Shown piece after piece: positions 1 to 6,541 of a DNA stretch of 6,566 bases. Every line of letters begins with the position of its first letter. The first letter of the stretch is position 1. The position numbers were made by a program, and so were the translations under genes. Origin of the DNA: Bacteroides sp. UBA7335 (GTDB taxonomy: Bacteria > Bacteroidota > Bacteroidia > Bacteroidales > Bacteroidaceae). A model generated the notes under the pieces. The model did not search any database. It saw only the letters and a list, made by a program, of their open reading frames with translations, and was not told the DNA's origin. The stretch lies in contig DKPL01000019.1 in the NCBI GenBank assembly GCA_002471185.1, positions 1-6,566 on the forward strand, in the 5' to 3' direction.

Positions 1-120
1 AACGAACAACTTATGAATGAAACGAAGTTAGCACTCACTTTTAAAAAAAGCATCAATAAACCCATGTGCTCACGCGACCTGTATGTTATGAAAGAACAAG
101 AAAAAGTCAAGAATGATTAG
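1..120 (+). CDS. Possible 3' end of a gene entering from the left (unrecognised)
   Basis: Frame 1 is open from the first base of the window for 39 codons and ends at TAG 118-120. The other five frames over this stretch contain stops. The encoded tail is polar and basic (…KPMCSRDLYVMKEQEKVKND), with no motif I recognise. Base composition is richer in G+C than the DNA just after the stop, which fits a coding-to-noncoding boundary at 120. An ATG at 13 would give a 36-residue protein, but a C-terminal fragment of a larger gene is equally likely. An open run of this length in A+T-rich DNA could also arise by chance. No function can be given. Confidence 0.35.
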   Translation, partial: NEQLMNETKLALTFKKSINKPMCSRDLYVMKEQEKVKND

Positions 121-425
121 AAGATAATACATAAAGAATTAAAAAAATTCAGAAATTATCTAACAGCAAAAAGGTCATTACAATAAATTATAGATACAAT
201 TAAACCTTAGAACTCAATTTACAAATTAACAGCACTACCATTATCTTTATCAATCTCTATTGCTTTATTTTAGGGAATTCTGCAATTTAACTTAAATACA
301 AGCCTATTTGAAAAAACTATTTTTTAATATTACAAACAGGATCCTTTTAAAAACAAGCACAAATCACAAATAAGTATTTACAATTACTACATATTCATTG
401 GCTTATATAATTTAAAATACAATCT
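121..425. other. A+T-rich intergenic stretch, nothing identified
   Basis: About 300 bases with only roughly a quarter G+C separate the possible gene tail at 1-120 from the terminator of the phosphohexomutase gene. I see no convincing ORF, no tRNA-like fold, no tandem repeat and no Bacteroidota promoter with both boxes on either strand. The only small symmetry is a 5-bp inverted repeat GAATT/AATTC at 136-150, which is too weak to call a terminator. It lies between two apparently converging transcription units, so it probably needs no promoter. Confidence 0.6.
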
Positions 426-462
426 AAAAAAAAGTCACCCTTGTATAAACAAAGGTGACTTT
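426..462 (-). terminator. Rho-independent terminator of the phosphohexomutase gene
   Basis: On the minus strand, 462-450 (AAAGTCACCTTTG) pairs with 443-431 (CAAGGGTGACTTT). This makes a 13-bp stem with one U-G wobble and a 6-nt loop (449-444). The descending arm runs straight into T residues, giving eight T in a row counting the three at the stem base. It begins 23 bases after the mutase stop codon, the expected place for its transcript end. On the plus strand the stem is followed by only TTT and then C, so it should work mainly leftward. Confidence 0.92.
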
Positions 463-485
463 CGATATCATATTTCAATTTATGA

Positions 486-2231
486 TTATATTCCCATAGC
501 TTTCATTACTGCTTCAATTTTCTTATCAGCCTCAGCATCAGCAGCTGCAAAACAACCACGACACTTCATATCAGCTAGTACTTCAATATAAAATTTGATT
601 TTAGGTTCTGTACCCGAAGGACGAACAGAAACTTTTGTTCCATCTTCAGTATAATATTGAAGAACATTCGATTTGTCTGGCATATCAATAGCAGAAGTAT
701 GTCCGTTAGCATCTATTTGCTGCAACGTTTGAAAATCTTTTATCAAAATAACTTTAGACCCAGCAATCTCTTTAGGCGGATTATTGCGGAAATTAATCAT
801 CATTTGTTTGATTTCATCAGCTCCACTCTTACCTGGTTTAACTACACTAATACCTTTCTCTTTAGAGAAACCATATTCTACATAGATATCCAATAAAAGC
901 TCATAAAGCGTTTTTCCATTATCTTTAGCCCATGCTGCAATCTCAGCAATCAAACAACAAGCCGACACGGCATCTTTATCGCGAGCAAAGCTTTCAGCAA
1001 GAAAACCGTAGCTTTCTTCACCACCGCCGATATAGATTTTCTTACCTTCATACAAACGAACTTCACGAGCAATCCATTTAAATCCAGTATAGCAGTCCAT
1101 CATTTCAATGCTATTCTTATCAGCAATTTTCTTGATTAGTTCAGTAGTTACAATTGTTTTCACAACAAACTCTTTACCAGTCAACTTGCCCAATTTTCTA
1201 TATTGAGTAATAATGTAGTATAGATATAGCATACAAGTTTGGTTACCATTAACCAACACCCATTCGCCTTTATCATCTTTACAAGCAATACCCACACGGT
1301 CAGCATCCGGATCACTTGCCATTACAAGGTCAGCATCAATTTTCTTACCTAAAGCCACTGCCATTGTCATAGCTTCTGCATTCTCTGGATTTGGAGAAAC
1401 TACAGTAGAGAAGTTACCATCTGGAACCATTTGTTCAGGAACCGTATAAACATTCTCAAAACCCCACATTTTCAACGCACGTGGAATTAAAGTCATTCCG
1501 GTACCATGAATTGGAGTATATACAATCTTCATATCCTTTTGGTGTGCAATAGCTTCTGGATCAATAGAAACTGTTTTTACAGCATCAAGATAAGGTTTAT
1601 CTATATTTTCACCTACAATTTCAATTAATGCAGGGTTTCCAGTAAATTTGATTTCTGAAGCATCTTTAATCTTTTCTACTTCATCAATAATGCCTTTGTC
1701 ATGAGGAGCCAATACTTGTGCACCATCATCCCAGTAAGCTTTATACCCATTGTATTCTTTAGGGTTATGAGAAGCAGTAAGAATGATACCACTTTGACAA
1801 CCTAAATGACGTATAGCAAACGACATTTCAGGAGTTGGACGCATGCCATCAAACAGATATACTTTAATACCATTTGCCGAGAATATATTTGCTGCAGTTT
1901 CAGCAAACAAGCGACTATTATTACGAACATCATGGCCTACTACAACCGAAATTTGAGCAAGATCTTTAAAGTTCTTTTTTAGATAATTTGATAACCCTTG
2001 TGTAGCTCCACCTACCGTATATATATTCATTCGATTTGTTCCGACGCCCATAATACCGCGAAGCCCACCAGTACCAAACTCTAAGTCTTTATAAAAGGCC
2101 TCAATCAAATCGGTTTTATCTTCGTTTGCCAACATACGCTTTACTTCTGCCTGAGTTTCGGCATCATAAGCTGGAGTAAGCCATTTTTCGGCTTTCTCAG
2201 TCACCAGTTTAATGAGTTCTTGATTTTCCAT
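486..2231 (-). CDS. Phospho-sugar mutase (phosphoglucomutase/phosphomannomutase, PgcA/PGM2-like)
   Basis: A cytoplasmic enzyme of the alpha-D-phosphohexomutase superfamily that interconverts hexose 1- and 6-phosphates, most likely glucose-1-P and glucose-6-P, linking glycolysis to nucleotide-sugar and polysaccharide synthesis. All four family signatures are present in order in 581 residues, a normal full length. They are the phosphoserine loop TASHNP (152-157, Ser154 the phosphate carrier), the Mg2+ loop DPDADR (Asp307, Asp309, Asp311), the sugar-binding loop GGGEESYGF (402-410), and the phosphate-binding loop RPSGTEP (537-543). The N-terminal FGTGGLRGIMG (52-62) is also typical. The EYNGYK sequence after the serine loop and the GEESYG loop favour the PgcA/PGM2 branch over GlmM or the small PMM/PGM proteins, but sugar specificity cannot be read with certainty. 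An unusual CRGC pair (Cys557, Cys560) follows the phosphate loop. The start ATG has an A/T-rich leader, a promoter candidate upstream and a strong terminator downstream. Confidence 0.95.
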   Translation of the reverse strand: MENQELIKLVTEKAEKWLTPAYDAETQAEVKRMLANEDKTDLIEAFYKDLEFGTGGLRGIMGVGTNRMNIYTVGGATQGLSNYLKKNFKDLAQISVVVGHDVRNNSRLFAETAANIFSANGIKVYLFDGMRPTPEMSFAIRHLGCQSGIILTASHNPKEYNGYKAYWDDGAQVLAPHDKGIIDEVEKIKDASEIKFTGNPALIEIVGENIDKPYLDAVKTVSIDPEAIAHQKDMKIVYTPIHGTGMTLIPRALKMWGFENVYTVPEQMVPDGNFSTVVSPNPENAEAMTMAVALGKKIDADLVMASDPDADRVGIACKDDKGEWVLVNGNQTCMLYLYYIITQYRKLGKLTGKEFVVKTIVTTELIKKIADKNSIEMMDCYTGFKWIAREVRLYEGKKIYIGGGEESYGFLAESFARDKDAVSACCLIAEIAAWAKDNGKTLYELLLDIYVEYGFSKEKGISVVKPGKSGADEIKQMMINFRNNPPKEIAGSKVILIKDFQTLQQIDANGHTSAIDMPDKSNVLQYYTEDGTKVSVRPSGTEPKIKFYIEVLADMKCRGCFAAADAEADKKIEAVMKAMGI

Positions 2232-2276
2232 TTAGATAATTATTTATTGGTTAAAATAATACATTTCTATGCTTCA

Positions 2277-2308
2277 CAAATGTATAGTGTTTTTATTGAA
2301 TAACCTAA
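2277..2308 (-). promoter_or_regulatory. Putative promoter of the phosphohexomutase gene
   Basis: On the minus strand, 2284-2277 reads TACATTTG, a full match to the Bacteroidota -7 consensus TAnnTTTG. A 20-bp spacer separates it from TTAG at 2308-2305, a three-of-four match to the -33 box TTTG. Transcription would start near 2270 and leave a leader of about 40 bases before the ATG. The spacing and position are right, but the call rests on pattern matching only. Confidence 0.5.
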
Positions 2309-2333
2309 TATTCGTTGAAATATCACACTATAC
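2282..2333. repeat. Nested inverted repeat spanning the mutase promoter
   Basis: GTATAGTGT (2282-2290) is perfectly repeated in inverted orientation as ACACTATAC (2325-2333), 9-bp arms with 34 bases between. Inside lies a second, shorter inverted pair GAATA (2298-2302) and TATTC (2309-2313) with a 6-base loop. The left arm overlaps the -7 box at 2277-2284, and the other arm lies upstream of the -33 position. No T-tract follows on either strand, so it is not a standard intrinsic terminator for the C69 gene ending at 2339. It could be an operator, a folded RNA in read-through transcripts, or chance. Confidence 0.55.
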
Positions 2334-2338
2334 TTAGT

Positions 2339-3997
2339 TTATTCCAACCCTGTTGGGTTTTGATTTATTTTATAACGATTTCCAGTTTGTTTTACGTACT
2401 CTTCCAAAAACTCTTTTGGATATCCCGGACGAATAACTCCTGCCGGTTGACCGATTGAGTTACGTTCAAACGCTCCATTCTTAACTTTCTTAACTACACC
2501 ATCATTATATTTCACAATGATAAACTCACCTAATTTCTTCCATGAGTCAACTGCATTTTGCGCCATCATAGCAGTGTAGTTTGTTAGAAACTTAACAGCC
2601 TCTTTACCATTTTGTTTATGTAGTTTCACAGCTACCTCTTCTATTCCCGGTTGTGCTTCGAAATATTGATTTTCGAGTTGATTTTGCACAGCACGAACAT
2701 CATCTATCATCAAGTTATATCGTGGATAAACCATATTGGCTACCCAGTTGTAAATCCAGAATGCAGAATTCCAAGAGAAAGTTATATAGTCGGCACCATC
2801 TACTCGAGTATAACATACCGGTGATTGAGTTGCACAACAATACACCGGAGTAAACACAGTCATATTAGCATCATCAGTTCCGAACCAAAGTACTCCACCT
2901 ACTGCATCAGGAAGCGATGCGCGCATTTGAGAAACAAAAACAAAACCACTTTGTTGAGTTGATATTGGTCGTTCATTAAAATATTCTTCATCATTAACTT
3001 TAAATGATAATGGTGAAAGACGATAAGGAGTTTTATAGGCTCCTGCTCCAAAGTCACAGCTGATATCAAGTGGAGTACCTTCGTAATGATCGCGCATTGC
3101 ATTTTGAATATCTTGAACAGAAAGTTTACGATCGGCTTTTATATAAAGAGGCATAGGTGTGTTACTATCTCCCAAAATATATGGTAAAAACTCTTCTCCT
3201 TTTTTAGTGAACATATTGTAAAAACTCCATACGCGAGCTTCACAGTAACGACGACCGCCAAAGTCTAACGGCGCATAAGCGTTAGCAAAGCTAAAATCCT
3301 TATTCACTCCTTCAAAGTATCCCTTTTCGCGAGCAAACGATATGACATCAGGAGAGTATATACAGTTTTCTTTGTCGTTGAGATTAAACTGATGAATTCG
3401 TGCTTGGTTAGCATGAGCTGCAATACAGTCATCGGGAATACGAACTGCTACCCAAACTGCACCACGCACACCGGGCCCTTTACCAATCATCTCCATTATC
3501 CATACTTCGTTAGGATCGGCAATAGTAAATGACTCGCCACTACTATAATAGCCATATTCTTGCACAAGGTCAGTCATTATTTTAATGGCTTCGCGAGCTG
3601 TACGCGAGCGTTGCAAACCAATATAAATCAAACTTCCATAATCTAATATACCGGTAGAGTCTGATAACTCGGGACGACCTCCAAAAGTAGTTTCGGCAAT
3701 AGTCACCTGAAACTCATTGATATTACCAATTACATTATATGTTTGACGGGCTTGCCCTATTTGTCCCAAGTATTTGCCTGTATCCCATTCATACACATCG
3801 AGCAAAGTACCTTTCTTATAAGTAGCAGCCGGATAATGATAAAGTTCGCCAAACAATCCATACGAGTCGGCCGAATAAGAGACAATAGTAGATCCGTCAG
3901 CCGAGGCATTTTTTCCTACAATCAAATTAGTACACGCCATAGCATCTACCACCATTGATAGAATAAACAAAGCGCATAGAGTTAGTTTTTTATTCAT
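2339..3997 (-). CDS. Exported C69 family dipeptidase (PepD-like Ntn hydrolase)
   Basis: A peptidase of family C69 (PepD type), an N-terminal-nucleophile hydrolase that splits dipeptides or very short peptides. A signal peptide occupies residues 1-21: basic MNKK, hydrophobic LTLCALFILSMVV, then AMA as the cleavage site. Cleavage leaves Cys22, the expected nucleophile, as the first residue of CTNLIVGKNASADGST, the hallmark N-terminus of C69. Other family-like blocks are NEFQVTIAETTFGG (94-107), the WIMEMIG stretch followed by RIPDD (166-190), the HANQARI segment (195-201) and GGVLWFGTDDA (367-377). At 552 residues it is full length and uninterrupted. The likely site of action is the periplasm. 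It lies 47 bp after the M23 peptidase gene on the same strand, so co-transcription is likely. Substrate could be peptidoglycan fragments or dietary peptides, and sequence alone does not decide. The start codon has an A/T-rich leader and no Shine-Dalgarno. Confidence 0.92.
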   Translation of the reverse strand: MNKKLTLCALFILSMVVDAMACTNLIVGKNASADGSTIVSYSADSYGLFGELYHYPAATYKKGTLLDVYEWDTGKYLGQIGQARQTYNVIGNINEFQVTIAETTFGGRPELSDSTGILDYGSLIYIGLQRSRTAREAIKIMTDLVQEYGYYSSGESFTIADPNEVWIMEMIGKGPGVRGAVWVAVRIPDDCIAAHANQARIHQFNLNDKENCIYSPDVISFAREKGYFEGVNKDFSFANAYAPLDFGGRRYCEARVWSFYNMFTKKGEEFLPYILGDSNTPMPLYIKADRKLSVQDIQNAMRDHYEGTPLDISCDFGAGAYKTPYRLSPLSFKVNDEEYFNERPISTQQSGFVFVSQMRASLPDAVGGVLWFGTDDANMTVFTPVYCCATQSPVCYTRVDGADYITFSWNSAFWIYNWVANMVYPRYNLMIDDVRAVQNQLENQYFEAQPGIEEVAVKLHKQNGKEAVKFLTNYTAMMAQNAVDSWKKLGEFIIVKYNDGVVKKVKNGAFERNSIGQPAGVIRPGYPKEFLEEYVKQTGNRYKINQNPTGLE

Positions 3998-4044
3998 TTA
4001 GTTATTGTTTATTGATAATTAATATTTCAAGTTTAACGATGCAT

Positions 4045-5697
4045 TTACCAAACAAAGGTATCGGTAAAGATTGACTCGTTACCACAGCCATCTACCGCAA
4101 TCAATTCTATCGTATGTTTTTTCCCTTTTGTGATGTATTTAGGGTCTAAATCACAAATATATTGAGAACTTAGCATATTGGGTCTATAAAACAGAGCATA
4201 TTTTCCATCAATACTCCCTTTGTAGTGAGCTAAACCCGTCTTTGCGTCCGTTATAGTCAATATGACTTTTTTGTTTTTTGCCCAATTTTGTTTCCCTACG
4301 GCACTAATCCGGGGTGGTACCGTATCGATATCGACAGTATAAGTACCAAGTACACGAATGTTGGCTTTCATGTAGCCGTTTTCTAACCTTCCTCCTGCAC
4401 TTTGCATACCGTTATTCGTTACACGAGCCATATAATATTTAGTACTATCAACAATAGGCATTTTGCGTATTCCAATACAAAGTTCAGCATTATCGCGCAA
4501 GTTCACCCGCTCATCGTGGATACGATAAGTATAAGCAATGGCACTGGTATCGGCTTTAGCTTGATAGTTAAGAGTGATATCGTCATATAGCACTCCTTTA
4601 GGCAAGGTAAGCATCAGTCCGGGTTCGTGCAAGTAGTTTACTTTATCCCACACAAAATGATACTTTTCGCGATAAGTATTTGCAGGAATAGTTTGTGGAG
4701 CTCCTTTAATTTTAAATTGATATTCCGAACTATTGCCCGAAGCATCCGTCAAGCGGTAATGAAAGAGATAGTCACGTTCTTCATCAATAGTAACCCAACC
4801 CCTATCGTCATTGTATGCTTGATGTAGTCGAAGCGGATTGCCAGGGTCAATAAACGATTTCATATAACCATTTTTTGTCCAAGAGTTCACCAAACGCGAC
4901 TCGCTTGGTGCAAATCGATCTACCACACTTTTGTAGATAGGTTGTCCATCCACACTTAGTTCAACCGTGTGCACCCCACAGCGATTGTTAGCCCCATCCA
5001 TATAATCGTAGGCTTTGATAGCCGTTCCTATTTTTCCCCAAGCCAAAATTGCTGTGTTTTCTGAGCCAACCGCTAGTTTATAGTCGTTCGTTTTACCTTG
5101 AACGACTCCTTCACCTACTTTAGGCACAATGAGGTACCCAGTAGCTTTGGGAGCTGTGGTATCTTTAATACGTGAACCAAATAAAGGAATAGGGTCTATA
5201 TAATCACCTGATGCAGTTTCTAAAACATCGAGATGCAAATGCGGACCAAAAGAATATCCTCGATTGCCGCCTAGTGCAATAGGCTGACCGGCAACTACTC
5301 GATACTCTTCGGGATAAGGAAGAATTTCGACCTCGTAACTTTCTTGCAGCTGTTGTAGTTCTCTTATACGTTGAGCAATAGGTGGCAAGAATGCCTCTAA
5401 ATGGCGGTTTATGGTGGTATATCCATTATCATAAACCACCTCCATTACTCCACCCGAACCTTGTGTAAAGGCTACACGCGAAATATACCCATCAGCCAAT
5501 GCACGAACAGTTTTACCAACTACTCCACCCGACTTAAAGTCAATTCCGCCATGAAAATGAGTTGCACGTATTTCACCAAAATTTCCGCTAAACGTGGGGG
5601 CAAAATCAAAAGGTAGCACAAAAGGAGCTTTATCTACACTTTGCGAAGAAGCTTGCAGCCCACACACAAGCATCATCATCCATATATAATGTTTCAT
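4045..5697 (-). CDS. Exported M23 family metallopeptidase with C-terminal Ig-like domains
   Basis: A zinc peptidase of the lysostaphin/LytM type (M23), a family that usually cuts peptide bonds in peptidoglycan. Residues 1 to about 19 form a signal peptide (MKHYIWMMMLVCGLQASSQS). The catalytic domain covers about 25-175. It has HxxxD as HGGID (His49, Asp53), a conserved NRHLE histidine (His99), and HxH within GPHLHLDV (His153, His155), so the metal ligands and catalytic histidines are all present and activity is expected. Between His99 and the HLH motif lies an insertion of roughly 25 residues (about 104-132), longer than in typical M23 domains. The rest (about 179-550) is beta-rich. Two segments start with DTxxP (179 and 458) and end with D-x-x-GN-x-S (318 and 536), suggesting repeated Ig-like modules. 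The gene is first of a minus-strand set, followed 47 bp later by the dipeptidase. The leader lacks both a Shine-Dalgarno and the A-rich run seen in its neighbours. The exact bond cut is unknown. Confidence 0.93.
   Translation of the reverse strand: MKHYIWMMMLVCGLQASSQSVDKAPFVLPFDFAPTFSGNFGEIRATHFHGGIDFKSGGVVGKTVRALADGYISRVAFTQGSGGVMEVVYDNGYTTINRHLEAFLPPIAQRIRELQQLQESYEVEILPYPEEYRVVAGQPIALGGNRGYSFGPHLHLDVLETASGDYIDPIPLFGSRIKDTTAPKATGYLIVPKVGEGVVQGKTNDYKLAVGSENTAILAWGKIGTAIKAYDYMDGANNRCGVHTVELSVDGQPIYKSVVDRFAPSESRLVNSWTKNGYMKSFIDPGNPLRLHQAYNDDRGWVTIDEERDYLFHYRLTDASGNSSEYQFKIKGAPQTIPANTYREKYHFVWDKVNYLHEPGLMLTLPKGVLYDDITLNYQAKADTSAIAYTYRIHDERVNLRDNAELCIGIRKMPIVDSTKYYMARVTNNGMQSAGGRLENGYMKANIRVLGTYTVDIDTVPPRISAVGKQNWAKNKKVILTITDAKTGLAHYKGSIDGKYALFYRPNMLSSQYICDLDPKYITKGKKHTIELIAVDGCGNESIFTDTFVW
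4053..4060 (-). promoter_or_regulatory. Candidate internal -7 box for the C69 gene
   Basis: On the minus strand, 4060-4053 reads TACCTTTG, a perfect TAnnTTTG lying within the last codons of the M23 gene (the TDTFVW end). Transcription from it would begin near 4046 and give a leader of about 50 bases before the C69 ATG at 3997. No good TTTG is found 19-21 bases upstream (nearest TGTG at 4086-4083). It may be a secondary promoter or a coincidence of coding sequence. Confidence 0.3.
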
Positions 5698-5740
5698 CGA
5701 AATCGGTATTAAAAAGACATTGTATATTCTTTTCTAGCGG

Positions 5741-5748
5741 CAAAGATA
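5741..5748 (-). promoter_or_regulatory. Putative -7 box for the M23 peptidase gene
   Basis: On the minus strand, 5748-5741 reads TATCTTTG, a perfect match to TAnnTTTG. The predicted transcription start is about 5735, leaving a leader of nearly 40 bases to the ATG at 5697. The -33 region (about 5768-5772) has no good TTTG. It lies 20 bases from an inverted near-copy serving the opposite strand. Confidence 0.5.
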
Positions 5749-5768
5749 AACCTTTTAAGCTAATTCCG

Positions 5769-5776
5769 TATCTTTA
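5769..5776 (+). promoter_or_regulatory. Putative -7 box for the methyltransferase gene
   Basis: TATCTTTA at 5769-5776 matches seven of eight positions of an ideal TATCTTTG box, with only the final G changed. Transcription would begin near 5783, about 27 bases before the ATG at 5810. The expected -33 position falls on the M23 -7 box and has no TTTG, so the two promoters would overlap. Confidence 0.4.
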
Positions 5777-5809
5777 CAGCCGATTACAAATCATTAATAG
5801 AAAAATAGA

Positions 5810-6541
5810 ATGAATACAACCATACTTTCCAAAGATAAAGACCCAATGGGAAGTGCCATTCAAGATTATTTTAATCATGGTAAAGCGGGGAAACTAAGAG
5901 TACTATCTTCACAGTTCGATGAAGATGAAATTCCGGCTAAAACGCTTTTTAGAAATATGAGTCAGATGCCAAGACTCGAAAAGGAGGCACTTCGTTTAGC
6001 CACCGGCCGCATATTGGATGTTGGCGGAGGAAGCGGATGCCACTCGTTGGCGCTTCAAGAGATGGAAAAAGAGGTTTGCGCCATTGACATTTCGCCACGC
6101 TCTGTAGAGGTGATGAAACAAAGAGGAGTGAAAGATGCTCGTTTGCAAAACCTTTTCGACCCAAGCTTTACCGATACCTTCGATACGATTCTACTTTTGA
6201 TGAATGGTTCAGGCATCATCGGCAAACTGAGTAATATGCCAGTTTTCTTTATGAAGATGAAGCAGCTGCTTCGCCCGGGTGGGACGGTATTATTAGATTC
6301 GAGCGACTTGAAATATCTATTCGAAGATGAAGATGGAAGCTTCTTGATTGACTTAGCAGGTGATTATTATGGCGAAATTGATTTTCAGATGATCTATAAA
6401 GGTGTTGAAGGCGATTCGTTTGATTGGCTCTACATCGATTTTCAAACACTTAGTTTGTATGCAGCCGAATATGGTTTTAAAGCAGAACTCATAAAAGAGG
6501 GAGAACACTACAACTATCTTGCTAAATTAACTTTAAACTAG
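5810..6541 (+). CDS. Class I SAM-dependent methyltransferase
   Basis: A Rossmann-fold methyltransferase that moves a methyl group from S-adenosylmethionine to an unknown acceptor. Motif I is LDVGGGSGCHS (69-79), the glycine-rich SAM loop. AIDIS (91-95) supplies the acidic residue expected to hold the ribose hydroxyls. FDTILLLMNGSGI (124-136) corresponds to motif IV, and LRPGGTVLLDSSD (154-166) to the post-motif strand. The 60-residue N-terminal part and the C-terminal FDWLYID block (204-210), ending near NYLAKL, are not informative for substrate to me. No signal peptide or membrane segment is seen, so it is cytoplasmic. At 243 residues it is a complete single-domain enzyme. It is transcribed away from the M23 gene across a 112-bp spacer. 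The ATG follows an A-rich leader (AATAGAAAAATAGA), fitting Bacteroidota initiation. The stop is TAG. A small-molecule acceptor is a guess. Confidence 0.88.
   Translation: MNTTILSKDKDPMGSAIQDYFNHGKAGKLRVLSSQFDEDEIPAKTLFRNMSQMPRLEKEALRLATGRILDVGGGSGCHSLALQEMEKEVCAIDISPRSVEVMKQRGVKDARLQNLFDPSFTDTFDTILLLMNGSGIIGKLSNMPVFFMKMKQLLRPGGTVLLDSSDLKYLFEDEDGSFLIDLAGDYYGEIDFQMIYKGVEGDSFDWLYIDFQTLSLYAAEYGFKAELIKEGEHYNYLAKLTLN

Noticed and set aside
136..150. Small hairpin GAATT-AAAAA-AATTC as a terminator for the gene tail at 1-120
   Set aside because: Only five A/T-dominated pairs and no T-run after it on the plus strand; expected by chance in such A+T-rich DNA.
121..425. Possible riboswitch, small RNA or origin in the A+T-rich gap
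   Set aside because: No long stems, iterons, conserved-looking motif or two-box promoter could be found; low G+C alone is not evidence.
657..896. Plus-strand open frames inside the three minus-strand genes (for example 657-896, 2653-2853, 5401-5616)
   Set aside because: They lie opposite genes with intact family motifs, have no leader or recognisable domain, and are explained as shadow frames.
2282..2333. Inverted repeat as a classical rho-independent terminator of the dipeptidase gene
   Set aside because: The loop is long (34 bases) and no run of T follows on either strand, unlike the clear terminator at 426-462.
3932..3945. Lipoprotein signal (lipobox) at Cys22 of the C69 dipeptidase
   Set aside because: The residues before the Cys (AMA) fit a type I cleavage site better, and the Cys is needed as a free N-terminal nucleophile in this family.
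4028..4035. TAAACTTG on the minus strand as the dipeptidase promoter
   Set aside because: One mismatch to TAnnTTTG and the nearest TTTG is only 17 bp upstream; the perfect box at 4053-4060 is the better candidate.
5949..6449. Minus-strand open frames opposite the methyltransferase gene
   Set aside because: Antisense to a clear methyltransferase with complete SAM motifs; composition and lack of start signals mark them as spurious.
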